Made by a program: the position numbers and the translations under genes. Positions 1 through 4,577 of a DNA stretch of 6,412 nt are shown piece after piece. The notes under the pieces were generated by a model that saw nothing but the letters and a program-made list of their open reading frames with translations, was not told the DNA's origin and ran no database searches. The stretch's first letter is position 1. Each line of letters begins with the position of its first letter. Source of the DNA: Nanobdellota archaeon (GTDB taxonomy: Archaea; Nanobdellota; Nanobdellia; Woesearchaeales; CG1-02-33-12); NCBI GenBank assembly GCA_018901315.1, contig JAHIFA010000052.1, positions 1 to 6,412 of the forward strand. Direction: 5' to 3'.

Positions 1-419
1 ATCTTAAGGATTATTTGTGGTATGGGAAATGGTTTATTATGGAAGTTCCGAGGTCATGGAGGCCTAAGATGAAAGCATTAATAAGGAGTGTAACATCTGT
101 TCCAGGTGCTTTTTTAATGGGCTTTATAGTGAGCTTGTTTTTACTGCCATGCACATCTGGGCCTTATATTATTATCCTAGGTCTGCTTGCCAATACAACA
201 ACAAAAAATCATGCATTTATGCTACTTTTACTGTATAATTTCATTTTTATAATCCCTATGATTGGGATAACGCTTGCTATTTATTTTGGAATTGCAACAA
301 CAGAAAAAGCAGAGCAATGGAGAACAAGCAAGCTAAAAACCCTGCATTTAATTGCAGGAATAATAATACTGCTGCTTGGAATAGGAATGTTAATTGCTTT
401 GTGGTTAGGAGTGGTTTAA
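1..419 (+). CDS. CcdA/DsbD-family membrane protein, C-terminal part (5' partial)
   Basis: Membrane protein of the CcdA/DsbD transmembrane family, which passes reducing equivalents from cytoplasmic thioredoxin across the membrane to extracytoplasmic thiol proteins. The reading frame (codons from position 3) is open to the left edge, so the true start lies outside; the TTG at 15 is inside the protein. Visible in order: a charged loop (KDYLWYGKW to about codon 28), a membrane helix carrying the motif LPCTSGPY with the redox-active-type Cys codon at 150-152, a second helix around LLLYNFIFIIPMIG, a short charged loop, and a last helix ending in LWLGVV at the TAA (417-419). This fits helices 4-6 of the six-helix family; the first half with the partner Cys is missing from the window. 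The PCT(S/G)GPY motif is the main ground for the call. It could belong to a thioredoxin-fused version, which cannot be judged here. Confidence 0.85.
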   Translation, partial: LKDYLWYGKWFIMEVPRSWRPKMKALIRSVTSVPGAFLMGFIVSLFLLPCTSGPYIIILGLLANTTTKNHAFMLLLLYNFIFIIPMIGITLAIYFGIATTEKAEQWRTSKLKTLHLIAGIIILLLGIGMLIALWLGVV

Positions 420-425
420 TTTCTT

Positions 426-542
426 ATGCACAAAAAAGCGAAAAGGAGTTTTCTGTGGATTTTTATGATTTTAGAATTAAGATTATTCAGGGATTCCCCA
501 TTCTATTCTGTTAAGAAGGAATTTCACTTCTTTTTTTTGTGA
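426..542 (+). CDS. doubtful short ORF with hydrophobic N-terminus, possibly a truncated membrane protein
   Basis: A 38-codon frame begins 6 nt after the stop of the CcdA-like gene. A GGAGTG at 408-413 matches the Shine-Dalgarno core used at 1028-1035, but its 12-nt spacing is long. The start reads MHKKAKRSFLWIFMIL, a basic N-terminus followed by a hydrophobic run as in signal anchors. The rest (ELRLFRDSPFYSVKKEF...) is not recognisable and overlaps, tail to tail on the opposite strand, the last 60 nt of the antitoxin-like gene. Inference: this may be the stump of a membrane or secreted protein gene formerly in an operon with the CcdA-like gene and cut by arrival of the minus-strand cluster. 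It may equally be chance. Confidence 0.25.
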   Translation: MHKKAKRSFLWIFMILELRLFRDSPFYSVKKEFHFFFL

Positions 543-773
543 TTCATAAGGTGATTTGTCTCCAAGAGCTTTGTTTGGAGAATAGTACCACTCTACATAA
601 CTCGCTATCTTAATAACTCCATTCATTTTATTCTTTACGTCTTTAGGTATCTGATTAAAAAGAATGTCATATTTGTTAAGTATATCTTGTTTTTCAGTTT
701 CTAAAATGCTCTGAGGTTGATCAAGCAGTTTATTGTATTTCTTTAATATATGTTCAATATCTTCTTTCTCCAT
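483..773 (-). CDS. small protein with MbcA/ParS/Xre antitoxin-like C-terminus (DUF2384-like)
   Basis: A 96-residue soluble protein. Residues 1-55 are charged and probably helical (EDIEHILKKYNKLLD...). Residues about 60-96 (EWYYSPNKALGDKSPYE, then a helix with LLNRIEWGIPE) resemble the C-terminal domain of MbcA/ParS/Xre antitoxins, whose pattern is W-x-x-x-PN-x-x-L-G-G-x-x-P followed by a helix ending in R-I-x-x-G. The stretch between the Pro and the last helix is about five residues shorter than usual, so this is a diverged or reduced form. No recognisable helix-turn-helix precedes it, and no RES-domain toxin, the usual partner of this family, is seen in the window. The ATG at 773 lies 26-27 nt from the centre of a minus-strand TATA box (796-803), which suggests a leaderless mRNA and supports this start. 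Family assignment comes from pattern only and is moderate. Confidence 0.55.
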   Translation of the reverse strand: MEKEDIEHILKKYNKLLDQPQSILETEKQDILNKYDILFNQIPKDVKNKMNGVIKIASYVEWYYSPNKALGDKSPYESQKKEVKFLLNRIEWGIPE

Positions 774-795
774 GATAATAAAACAGATTTAATTG

Positions 796-803
796 TTTAT
801 AAA
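796..803 (-). promoter_or_regulatory. TATA box for the antitoxin-like gene
   Basis: TTTATAAA, centred about 26-27 nt upstream of the ATG at 773 and followed by AT-rich sequence. This is the usual archaeal distance from TATA box to transcription start, so the transcript probably begins at or next to the ATG. The element is palindromic, but there is no plus-strand gene for it to serve. Confidence 0.6.
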
Positions 804-820
804 TTTTTCTTTTCCATTCA

Positions 821-1021
821 TCAAATTAAGCCTATTCCCTTCAAATATTTTCTTGCATTATTTTTGAAATTTCTTTGAGATACGAACATTTTTTTGAAAA
901 GGGAAGAGCTACTTTGCAATTGGCTTTCAATCAGCATCTTTTGCTGATTAAAGAAAGAGTTATCTTTTTTTAGCTTGCAGGCATAAAATTCTATATAATC
1001 TAATCTTGTTTTTAAGCTCAT
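821..1021 (-). CDS. 66-residue partner protein of the nucleotidyltransferase
   Basis: A 66-residue basic, probably helical protein, translationally coupled to the nucleotidyltransferase gene: its ATG (1021-1019) shares ATGA with the upstream TGA, and an AGGAGTGA Shine-Dalgarno site sits 6 nt ahead (1035-1028). That makes the start very secure. Residues 8-36 (DYIEFYACKLKKD, then FNQQKMLIESQLQ) recall small archaeal proteins with an E-x-W-A...QQ-x-x-LI-(D/E)-S-Q pattern that I associate, from memory only, with genes beside nucleotidyltransferases. The function is not known to me. By layout it could be the antitoxin or the toxin of a two-gene unit with its neighbour; the sequence does not decide which. 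Confidence 0.75.
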   Translation of the reverse strand: MSLKTRLDYIEFYACKLKKDNSFFNQQKMLIESQLQSSSSLFKKMFVSQRNFKNNARKYLKGIGLI

Positions 1022-1620
1022 TTAAGTTCACTCCTTATAATTGGCTCATATTCATTGAATTTTTCTTTTTTTATAATTTCTGAAAAAAAGGTTCTAAGAT
1101 GCCTGGCATCTTCCATGTCCTTTTTCCCCTTTAAAATAATCTCTTTATACAATATTTCAAACTCTAAAGGGGGGATCTTAAATTCAAAATCTTTAATTTT
1201 TATTTTTCTTGGGTGGCTGAATTCAAAGGATTTTGCCTTTTTTGTTTGATCAAATGGAACAAGCTCCATATTGGGGAAAATTTCATTTTTTTTAGCAAAC
1301 CTTACGCTGTTCAAATTTTTTATATTTTCATACACTCTTAATGGGCTATCCCCTTGATAACACCAGAAGTCATTTTGGCTCAAATCATTAAACAGTTTGC
1401 TGAATTTTTCTTTATGCATAACTGGAACAAGAATATCCACATCTTCAGTGCCTCTTGTTCTGCCTGTTGCTATGCTTACAAAGCCGCTGATAATCAAATA
1501 GTCTGCATGTTTTTTTAATATGTTTAGAAACTTTTTAACAAATAAATCTAATTCAGTTAAATCTCTTTGAATTATTATAGTATCTTTTTCTATAACATAA
1601 CCTTTTTTTGAATCCTGCAT
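1018..1620 (-). CDS. nucleotidyltransferase-fold protein, probable toxin-antitoxin component
   Basis: A 200-residue protein with a nucleotidyltransferase fold of the DUF6036/AbiEii-like type. The signature is at residues 45-66: SGFVSIATGRTRGTEDVDIL. This matches the family pattern (G/S)G-x-A-x-x-x-x-G-x-x-R-x-T-x-D-x-D, with D60 and D62 as the predicted metal-binding acids. E119 in NMELVP is a candidate third acid. Near the C-terminus, PPLEFEILYKEII followed by KKDMEDARHL (residues 150-175) matches the family's conserved 'spE-L-x-x-K ... kD-x-D' segment. The usual first GG is SG here, so catalysis needs testing. The start at 1620 fits a TATA-like box at 1643-1650 (26-27 nt away, leaderless). 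It overlaps the downstream 66-residue gene by ATGA. Likely role, by inference: transfer of nucleotides to an RNA or protein target within a toxin-antitoxin unit. Confidence 0.8.
   Translation of the reverse strand: MQDSKKGYVIEKDTIIIQRDLTELDLFVKKFLNILKKHADYLIISGFVSIATGRTRGTEDVDILVPVMHKEKFSKLFNDLSQNDFWCYQGDSPLRVYENIKNLNSVRFAKKNEIFPNMELVPFDQTKKAKSFEFSHPRKIKIKDFEFKIPPLEFEILYKEIILKGKKDMEDARHLRTFFSEIIKKEKFNEYEPIIRSELK
1028..1035 (-). promoter_or_regulatory. Shine-Dalgarno site for the 66-residue partner gene
   Basis: On the minus strand the sequence reads AGGAGTGA, 6 nt before the ATG at 1021, inside the last codons of the nucleotidyltransferase gene. It resembles the archaeal Shine-Dalgarno consensus GGAGGTGA. 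It contrasts with the first genes of transcripts in this window, which have TATA boxes but no ribosome binding site. Confidence 0.7.
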
Positions 1621-1642
1621 AATTATTTATAACCTTAATAAG

Positions 1643-1650
1643 TATTTAAA
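1643..1650 (-). promoter_or_regulatory. TATA-like box for the nucleotidyltransferase operon
   Basis: TTTAAATA on the minus strand, centred about 26-27 nt upstream of the ATG at 1620. A second AT-rich stretch (TTATAAATAA, about 1622-1631) is too near the start codon to act as the TATA box for that start. The TTTAAA core is symmetrical and could in principle also fire toward the plus strand. Confidence 0.45.
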
Positions 1651-1669
1651 TGTTATTATATCAACAGAA

Positions 1670-1843
1670 TATGGCTAATAACCGCTGAGTGTTCGTTATG
1701 GTCTGAAGCGTTAACGTAAAACCTAATGGTAAACAGTGGCGTAAAATTATTATTCTACAACTTTTTGAGTTTTATTAAAGGATATGAAATAAAGGCGGAA
1801 CCTGTTATGGTTTCCCAAGATTTTCAGAAGATTTGGATTTTGA
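1670..1843 (+). other. non-coding or decayed stretch between the divergent nucleotidyltransferase and the MinD fragment
   Basis: About 220 nt (from 1621) lie between the nucleotidyltransferase start and the MinD-family fragment. The only recognisable content is the AbiEii-type remnant in its right half. The left half (about 1680-1740, including the palindrome CGTTAACG) is somewhat richer in G+C than its flanks. It carries short frames with stops in every direction and no tRNA or other RNA fold that I recognise. Confidence 0.4.
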
Positions 1844-1868
1844 TGCACAGAAAATGCAATTAGACTAA
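1740..1868 (+). pseudogene. remnant of an AbiEii-type nucleotidyltransferase gene
   Basis: Frame from 1791 to 1865 reads KGGTCYGFPRFSEDLDFD followed by AQKMQLD and a stop at 1866-1868. KGGT...(Y/F)G-x-PRFSEDLDF is the hallmark of AbiEii/DUF1814 nucleotidyltransferases: the GGT helix-turn and the D-x-D metal site. In the intact family about six more residues separate GGT-x from the YG-x-PRFS part, so a small internal deletion is likely. Upstream in the same frame, 1746-1775 reads IIILQLFEFY, compatible with the helix that precedes KGGT, but stops at 1776 and 1785 interrupt it. No start and no C-terminal domain remain. This is a decayed fragment, joined at its 3' end to a MinD-family fragment in another frame. 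Recognition rests on the motif and is moderate. Confidence 0.55.
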
Positions 1869-2365
1869 GAAAAGTTGAGAATGCAACTATAAGTGTTGGA
1901 AAAGCTTATGGCTTTGGCATTGTTTCTGGTCAGCTAAAAATGGGTGAGTCAGGCTCTGGAAGAATAGTTATGGAAGTCAAGAGGAAAGCAAGGGAAATAG
2001 CAAGAAAAGAAAAAGCTGAATTAATTCTTGTTGATTCTGCTGCAGGAATTGGATGCCCTGTTATTGCTTCTGTTAATGGCTCAGATTATATTATTGCAGT
2101 CACAGAGCCAACACCAAGCGCTTTAAGCGATTTAAAGAGGGGCCTGAAAATTGTCAATCATTTTGGAATACCTTGCGGGATTGTGATAAACAAATATGAT
2201 ATTAACAAAGAGTTTAGCAATAAAATAGAACAATTTGCAAAGAAAAACAAAATCAAAATCCTAGGAAAGATTCCTTACAACAAGGAGTTTGTTAATGCAC
2301 TTGTTAATCTGAAGCCGGCTGTTGTTTATAATAAGAAGTTTGAATTGATTTTTAATAAAATCTAA
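1844..2365 (+). pseudogene. 5'-truncated MinD-superfamily P-loop ATPase (ferredoxin-insert type), C-terminal half
   Basis: C-terminal half of a MinD/NifH-superfamily ATPase of the kind with an inserted ferredoxin domain, normally about 280-300 residues. The open frame from 1844 reads CTENAI, the tail of a ferredoxin-type cysteine motif (usually CPxxAI), then a GFGIVSGQLKMGESGSGR segment, then a switch II-like region (DSAAGIGCPVIASV, usually D-x-PPGIGCPVI), VTEPTPSALSDLKRGL, and the base-recognition-like INKYDIN. The whole N-terminal half with the P-loop (KGGTGKT) and most ferredoxin cysteines is absent. The first usable start (ATG 1940) lies 32 codons inside the homologous part, and the frame is closed by a TGA at 1841-1843. 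The remaining 174 codons have no stop, so truncation may be recent or the piece may still be translated from 1940. Without a P-loop it cannot bind ATP in the normal way. Confidence 0.75.
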
Positions 2366-2384
2366 ATAAATTAAATATCTAATA

Positions 2385-3473
2385 TTATGTTGGAAAGCAT
2401 TGTGGGCCATATACTGTATCTTGGCAGGTCATGGTTCCTTCTTCACATGTTTCTCCAACAGGACAACAAGATGCTCCAAGAGGACAATCGTCTGTATCCT
2501 CACAATTTGTTAGGGTATCATCATCATCATCTTCTGGAGTAAGACAGTATTCTGATACTGCCTTGCATACTCCTCCCTGGCATTCACTCTTTCCGTCTTC
2601 TGTGCATATTAAGCCATCACAGCTTGAGTCATCACAATCTGTTAAGCTATTGCAGTCATTGTCATTTCCATCATAGCATGTTGTCTCTGATGGTTGATAT
2701 GGGCTTCCCTCACCAGCGCCATTTCCACAGCAATTCAAAGGATCACCATTTCCTGCCCATTTATATAGATTAGCCAAACAAACATATTTGCAGTTTTCAT
2801 TTGTAAAGCCCTCATCTGTTGAGCCATCACAGTTGTTATCTTTACCATCACATACTTCTGGATTTCCTGGGAACATCTCATCATCATTATCATTACAATC
2901 ATCACCTTGTTCTGTGTCACTGCGACCGCTCGGGCAGGAAAATGAGCTTTCAATTGCATAATGATTATCATCATCTTCATCACAATAGAATTTATCTTCT
3001 TCTATAGGTTCTTGTTCAGTTTGATTATCACCAGCTTCCCTAATAAATACATGGTCTTTTTTTGCCTCAATTATTATGCTCTTTAATCCTGGGGAATGAA
3101 ATCTTTCTGTAAAATTGCCATAACACCTGCCAATACATGGTTTGCTAGTAGTTATGTTTACTTTTGATTTGAATGAAACTTCTGAGCCATCATTTAGAAA
3201 AAACACAACTTCTTGATTTTTCCATACCTCCATCCCCATAATGCCTTCAGGCATTGCTGCATCAATAGTTACCCTGGAAGGCTCTCCAAGATAATATACC
3301 TGCTCTGCAATATCAACAATATCAGTTCCAACCTTGTTAAGCTGGCTCTGCTTTACCTCTTCATTTGAGGTTTGGGAATAGCCATAAAAAACATACATGG
3401 TTGGTATAATTATAAGAGTAACTAATGACCCTACAAGCAGGTATTCCATTGCAGCCTGGGCTCTTTTTTTCAT
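2385..3473 (-). CDS. pilin-like secreted protein with class III signal peptide and MopE-type metal-binding motifs
   Basis: A 362-residue exported protein. Residues 1-30 (KKRAQAAMEYLLVGS plus a hydrophobic run) are a class III signal peptide, recognised by archaeal prepilin peptidases (EppA/FlaK type). Cleavage is expected between A5 and Q6, with E10 as the +5 Glu. Residues 31-145 resemble a small beta-rich pilin head with a Cys pair (C113, C117). From about 160 the protein becomes acidic and Cys-rich. Residues 164-222 (CDEDDDNHY, C180, DDCNDNDD, then EVCDGKDNNCDG and STDEG) match the putative metal-binding motif of MopE-like proteins. Residues 266-285 (CYDGNDNDCNSLTDCDDSSC) are a second, shorter version, followed by further Cys and Asp runs to the end. 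Probably an adhesin-like surface filament subunit or membrane-anchored Ca/Cu-binding protein. The ATG at 3473 lies about 28 nt from a TATA box. It converges on the MinD fragment, 19 nt away. Confidence 0.85.
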   Translation of the reverse strand: MKKRAQAAMEYLLVGSLVTLIIIPTMYVFYGYSQTSNEEVKQSQLNKVGTDIVDIAEQVYYLGEPSRVTIDAAMPEGIMGMEVWKNQEVVFFLNDGSEVSFKSKVNITTSKPCIGRCYGNFTERFHSPGLKSIIIEAKKDHVFIREAGDNQTEQEPIEEDKFYCDEDDDNHYAIESSFSCPSGRSDTEQGDDCNDNDDEMFPGNPEVCDGKDNNCDGSTDEGFTNENCKYVCLANLYKWAGNGDPLNCCGNGAGEGSPYQPSETTCYDGNDNDCNSLTDCDDSSCDGLICTEDGKSECQGGVCKAVSEYCLTPEDDDDDTLTNCEDTDDCPLGASCCPVGETCEEGTMTCQDTVYGPQCFPT

Positions 3474-3497
3474 TAAACTGCATAATATAACAAGAAA

Positions 3498-3505
3498 TAT
3501 ATAAA
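3498..3505 (-). promoter_or_regulatory. TATA box for the pilin-like gene
   Basis: TTTATATA on the minus strand, centred 28-29 nt upstream of the ATG at 3473, with no Shine-Dalgarno site in between. Transcription should therefore begin within a few bases of the start codon. It stands back to back with the tRNA promoter at 3549-3558. Confidence 0.6.
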
Positions 3506-3548
3506 ATATTGTATTAACTAAAAAGTGAAATTAGGCATTTTAATAAGA

Positions 3549-3558
3549 TTTATAAATA
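3549..3558 (+). promoter_or_regulatory. TATA box for the tRNA-Ser gene
   Basis: TTTATAAATA, centred about 27 nt upstream of G1 of the tRNA (3581), the spacing expected when archaeal transcription starts at or just before the mature 5' end. The following bases (3556-3571) are shared exactly with the promoter region of the transglutaminase-like gene. Confidence 0.7.
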
Positions 3559-3580
3559 AAAAGAGAAAACTCTGTTCCAT

Positions 3581-3795
3581 GCCGAGGTCGCATAGCCTGG
3601 CCATTGCGAAGGATTGCTAATCCTTTGTCCTTCGGGGCACGGGGGTTCAAAACAGCTTCTTGCTAAGCTGGCACGCATGTCCAGCATAAAGCTGGACGCG
3701 CTCGCTAACACTCGCAAGAAATGTGGGAGTTGGATTAAAATCAGGCCAAAAAAGTAAATTGTTTGCAAAAGCTGGTGAAAGTCCCCCCCTCGGCG
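3581..3795 (+). tRNA. tRNA-Ser(GCU), interrupted by a 130-nt intron in the T-loop
   Basis: Decodes the serine codons AGC/AGU. Exon 1 is 3581-3651 and exon 2 is 3782-3795. Parts: acceptor GCCGAGG (3581-3587) pairing perfectly with CCTCGGC (3788-3794); a D-arm with GG (G18 G19) in the loop and a U-U apposition at 13-22; anticodon stem AAGGA/TCCTT around loop TTGCTAA with anticodon GCT at 3616-3618; a long class II variable arm (TGTCC/GGGCA, loop TTCG, 3626-3639), typical of tRNA-Ser; T-stem GGGGG (3641-3645) with CCCCC (3783-3787); discriminator G at 3795, the serine identity base. CCA is not encoded. The intron (3652-3781) sits between T-loop bases 59 and 60; removal gives loop TTCAAAT, a normal 7-nt loop. 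There is only one copy in view, so splicing must be required for decoding unless another gene exists elsewhere. Confidence 0.93.
3652..3781 (+). other. tRNA intron with bulge-helix-bulge splice sites
   Basis: The junctions form a bulge-helix-bulge, the substrate of archaeal tRNA splicing endonuclease. The outer helix is the T-stem (3641-3645/3783-3787). The central 4-bp helix is TTCA (3646-3649) with TGAA (3776-3779). The two 3-nt bulges are AAA (3650-3652) and AGT (3780-3782). The inner helix is CAGCTT (3653-3658) with AAGCTG (3769-3774), leaving G3775 unpaired, a slight departure from the ideal form. Cutting between bases 2 and 3 of each bulge gives the exon ends stated for the tRNA. Inside, CTTGC (3659-3663) can pair with GCAAG (3714-3718), and GTCCAGC/GCTGGAC (3679-3685/3691-3697) forms a strong hairpin with loop ATAAA, extended by CGC/GCG. 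The 5' half is richer in G+C than the surroundings; the 3' half is A-rich. It encodes no protein. Confidence 0.88.
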
Positions 3796-3812
3796 TTTAT
3801 TTTTAAAATTTT
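3796..3812 (+). terminator. T-rich terminator of the tRNA gene
   Basis: TTTATTTTTAAAATTTT follows the discriminator base directly. Archaeal RNA polymerase terminates at oligo-T stretches without needing a hairpin, so this fits the end of the tRNA transcript. The remaining roughly 100 nt to the methyltransferase start are AT-rich, with no gene. Confidence 0.5.
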
Positions 3813-3881
3813 ATAAGTTAAAATCTCTTTCTTTGGATAATGTGAAATAAAGAAAAATAGTTTAACATATAACAAGACCAT

Positions 3882-3893
3882 AAATTTAAAAAG
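3882..3893 (+). promoter_or_regulatory. possible TATA box for the methyltransferase gene
   Basis: AAATTTAAAAAG lies about 30 nt upstream of the ATG at 3918 and is the best-placed candidate. A TTTATATA nearer the start (about 3907-3914) is too close to serve this ATG. No Shine-Dalgarno site is present, which again suggests a leaderless or nearly leaderless mRNA. Confidence 0.35.
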
Positions 3894-3917
3894 ATAAAGA
3901 ATAATATTTATATAAAA

Positions 3918-4577
3918 ATGAGCAACTATAAATCAAAGCTTGAGGAATGGTATGACTCTACTGCTGAAAGATATGACAGTTGGGGGTCTAGAGAAGGGGA
4001 GTATTCATCACAAACTAAATCTTTGGAAATAGCTAAATTTAATGAAATTCTAAGCTTAATTAAAATAAAAGAAAATACAAAAATATTAGATGTTGCTACA
4101 GGAACAGGCATCTATTTAATTGAAGCTTTAAAAAAAGGAGGAGTTGGTTATGGAGTAGATATCTCAAAAAGTATGCTTGAACAGGTTAAAAAAAAGATTA
4201 TAAAATTTAAATTAAAGAGTAAAGTAATAAAGATTATAAAAGGGGATGCTGAAAAGCTTCCCTTTCATTCAGATTTCTTTGATATTGTTATCTGCATAGG
4301 CATGTTTGAATACTATCCTTTGGTAAAAGTGAAAGCCTTTTTAGAAGAAATAAAAAGAGTATTGAAAAAAGAGGGAAATCTTATTGTGGATTTTCCCAAC
4401 AATAATAACAAAGAGGTTTATGAATTTCAAAAAAAAGAAAGATCTGCAGGTCATGAAATCCATATTTATGAAAAAGGCAAAATAAATGAGTTCTTAAAAC
4501 ATACTGGTTTTAGGATTATAAAATCCAATTGTGCCGGCATTGAAATTCAATTTCTTCTAAAACTGGTAAAAAAATGA
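3918..4577 (+). CDS. class I SAM-dependent methyltransferase
   Basis: A 219-residue soluble protein with a Rossmann-type methyltransferase fold (Methyltransf_11/UbiE-like group), transferring methyl from S-adenosylmethionine to an unknown acceptor. N-terminal residues 8-22 (LEEWYDSTAERYDSW) match the helix that caps the SAM pocket in this group. Motif I is LDVATGTGIYL (57-67), the acidic residue at the end of strand 2 is D81 in GVDIS, motif III is GDAEKLPF (109-116), and motif IV is DFFDIVICIGMFEYY (119-133). The post-motif helix and strand EIKRVLKKEGNLIVDFP (144-160) follow. The C-terminal region (HEIHIYEKGKINEFLKHTGFRII) is the usual substrate-side cap and gives no substrate. Length and motif order are normal, so it is probably active. 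It stands alone, with its own AT-rich promoter and 122 nt after the tRNA gene. Confidence 0.88.
   Translation: MSNYKSKLEEWYDSTAERYDSWGSREGEYSSQTKSLEIAKFNEILSLIKIKENTKILDVATGTGIYLIEALKKGGVGYGVDISKSMLEQVKKKIIKFKLKSKVIKIIKGDAEKLPFHSDFFDIVICIGMFEYYPLVKVKAFLEEIKRVLKKEGNLIVDFPNNNNKEVYEFQKKERSAGHEIHIYEKGKINEFLKHTGFRIIKSNCAGIEIQFLLKLVKK

Noticed and set aside
15..17. TTG as the start of the CcdA-like gene
   Set aside because: The frame is open to the window edge and the family requires three more membrane helices upstream, so this is an internal Leu codon.
1671..1688. ATG about 24 nt downstream of the symmetrical TTTAAA element, as a possible leaderless start for the MinD gene
   Set aside because: It encodes only MANNR before a stop and shows no P-loop or other MinD similarity.
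1680..1740. Possible box C/D or other small RNA, from CTGA-like elements and a palindrome
   Set aside because: No paired C and D boxes at suitable spacing and no stable fold I can defend; the elements are short enough to occur by chance.
2517..2533. Short ATC trinucleotide run that looks like a tandem repeat
   Set aside because: On the minus strand it encodes an acidic Asp run (PEDDDDD) of the pilin-like protein, so coding bias explains it.
2431..3007. Frames on both strands inside the pilin-like gene rich in Ser/His or Met
   Set aside because: They are low-complexity shadows of the Asp-rich (GAT/GAC) coding sequence of the pilin-like gene.
3550..3768. 72-codon minus-strand frame across the tRNA and its intron
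   Set aside because: It runs antisense through the tRNA-Ser gene and owes its openness to the structured RNA; it has no domain, promoter or ribosome binding site.
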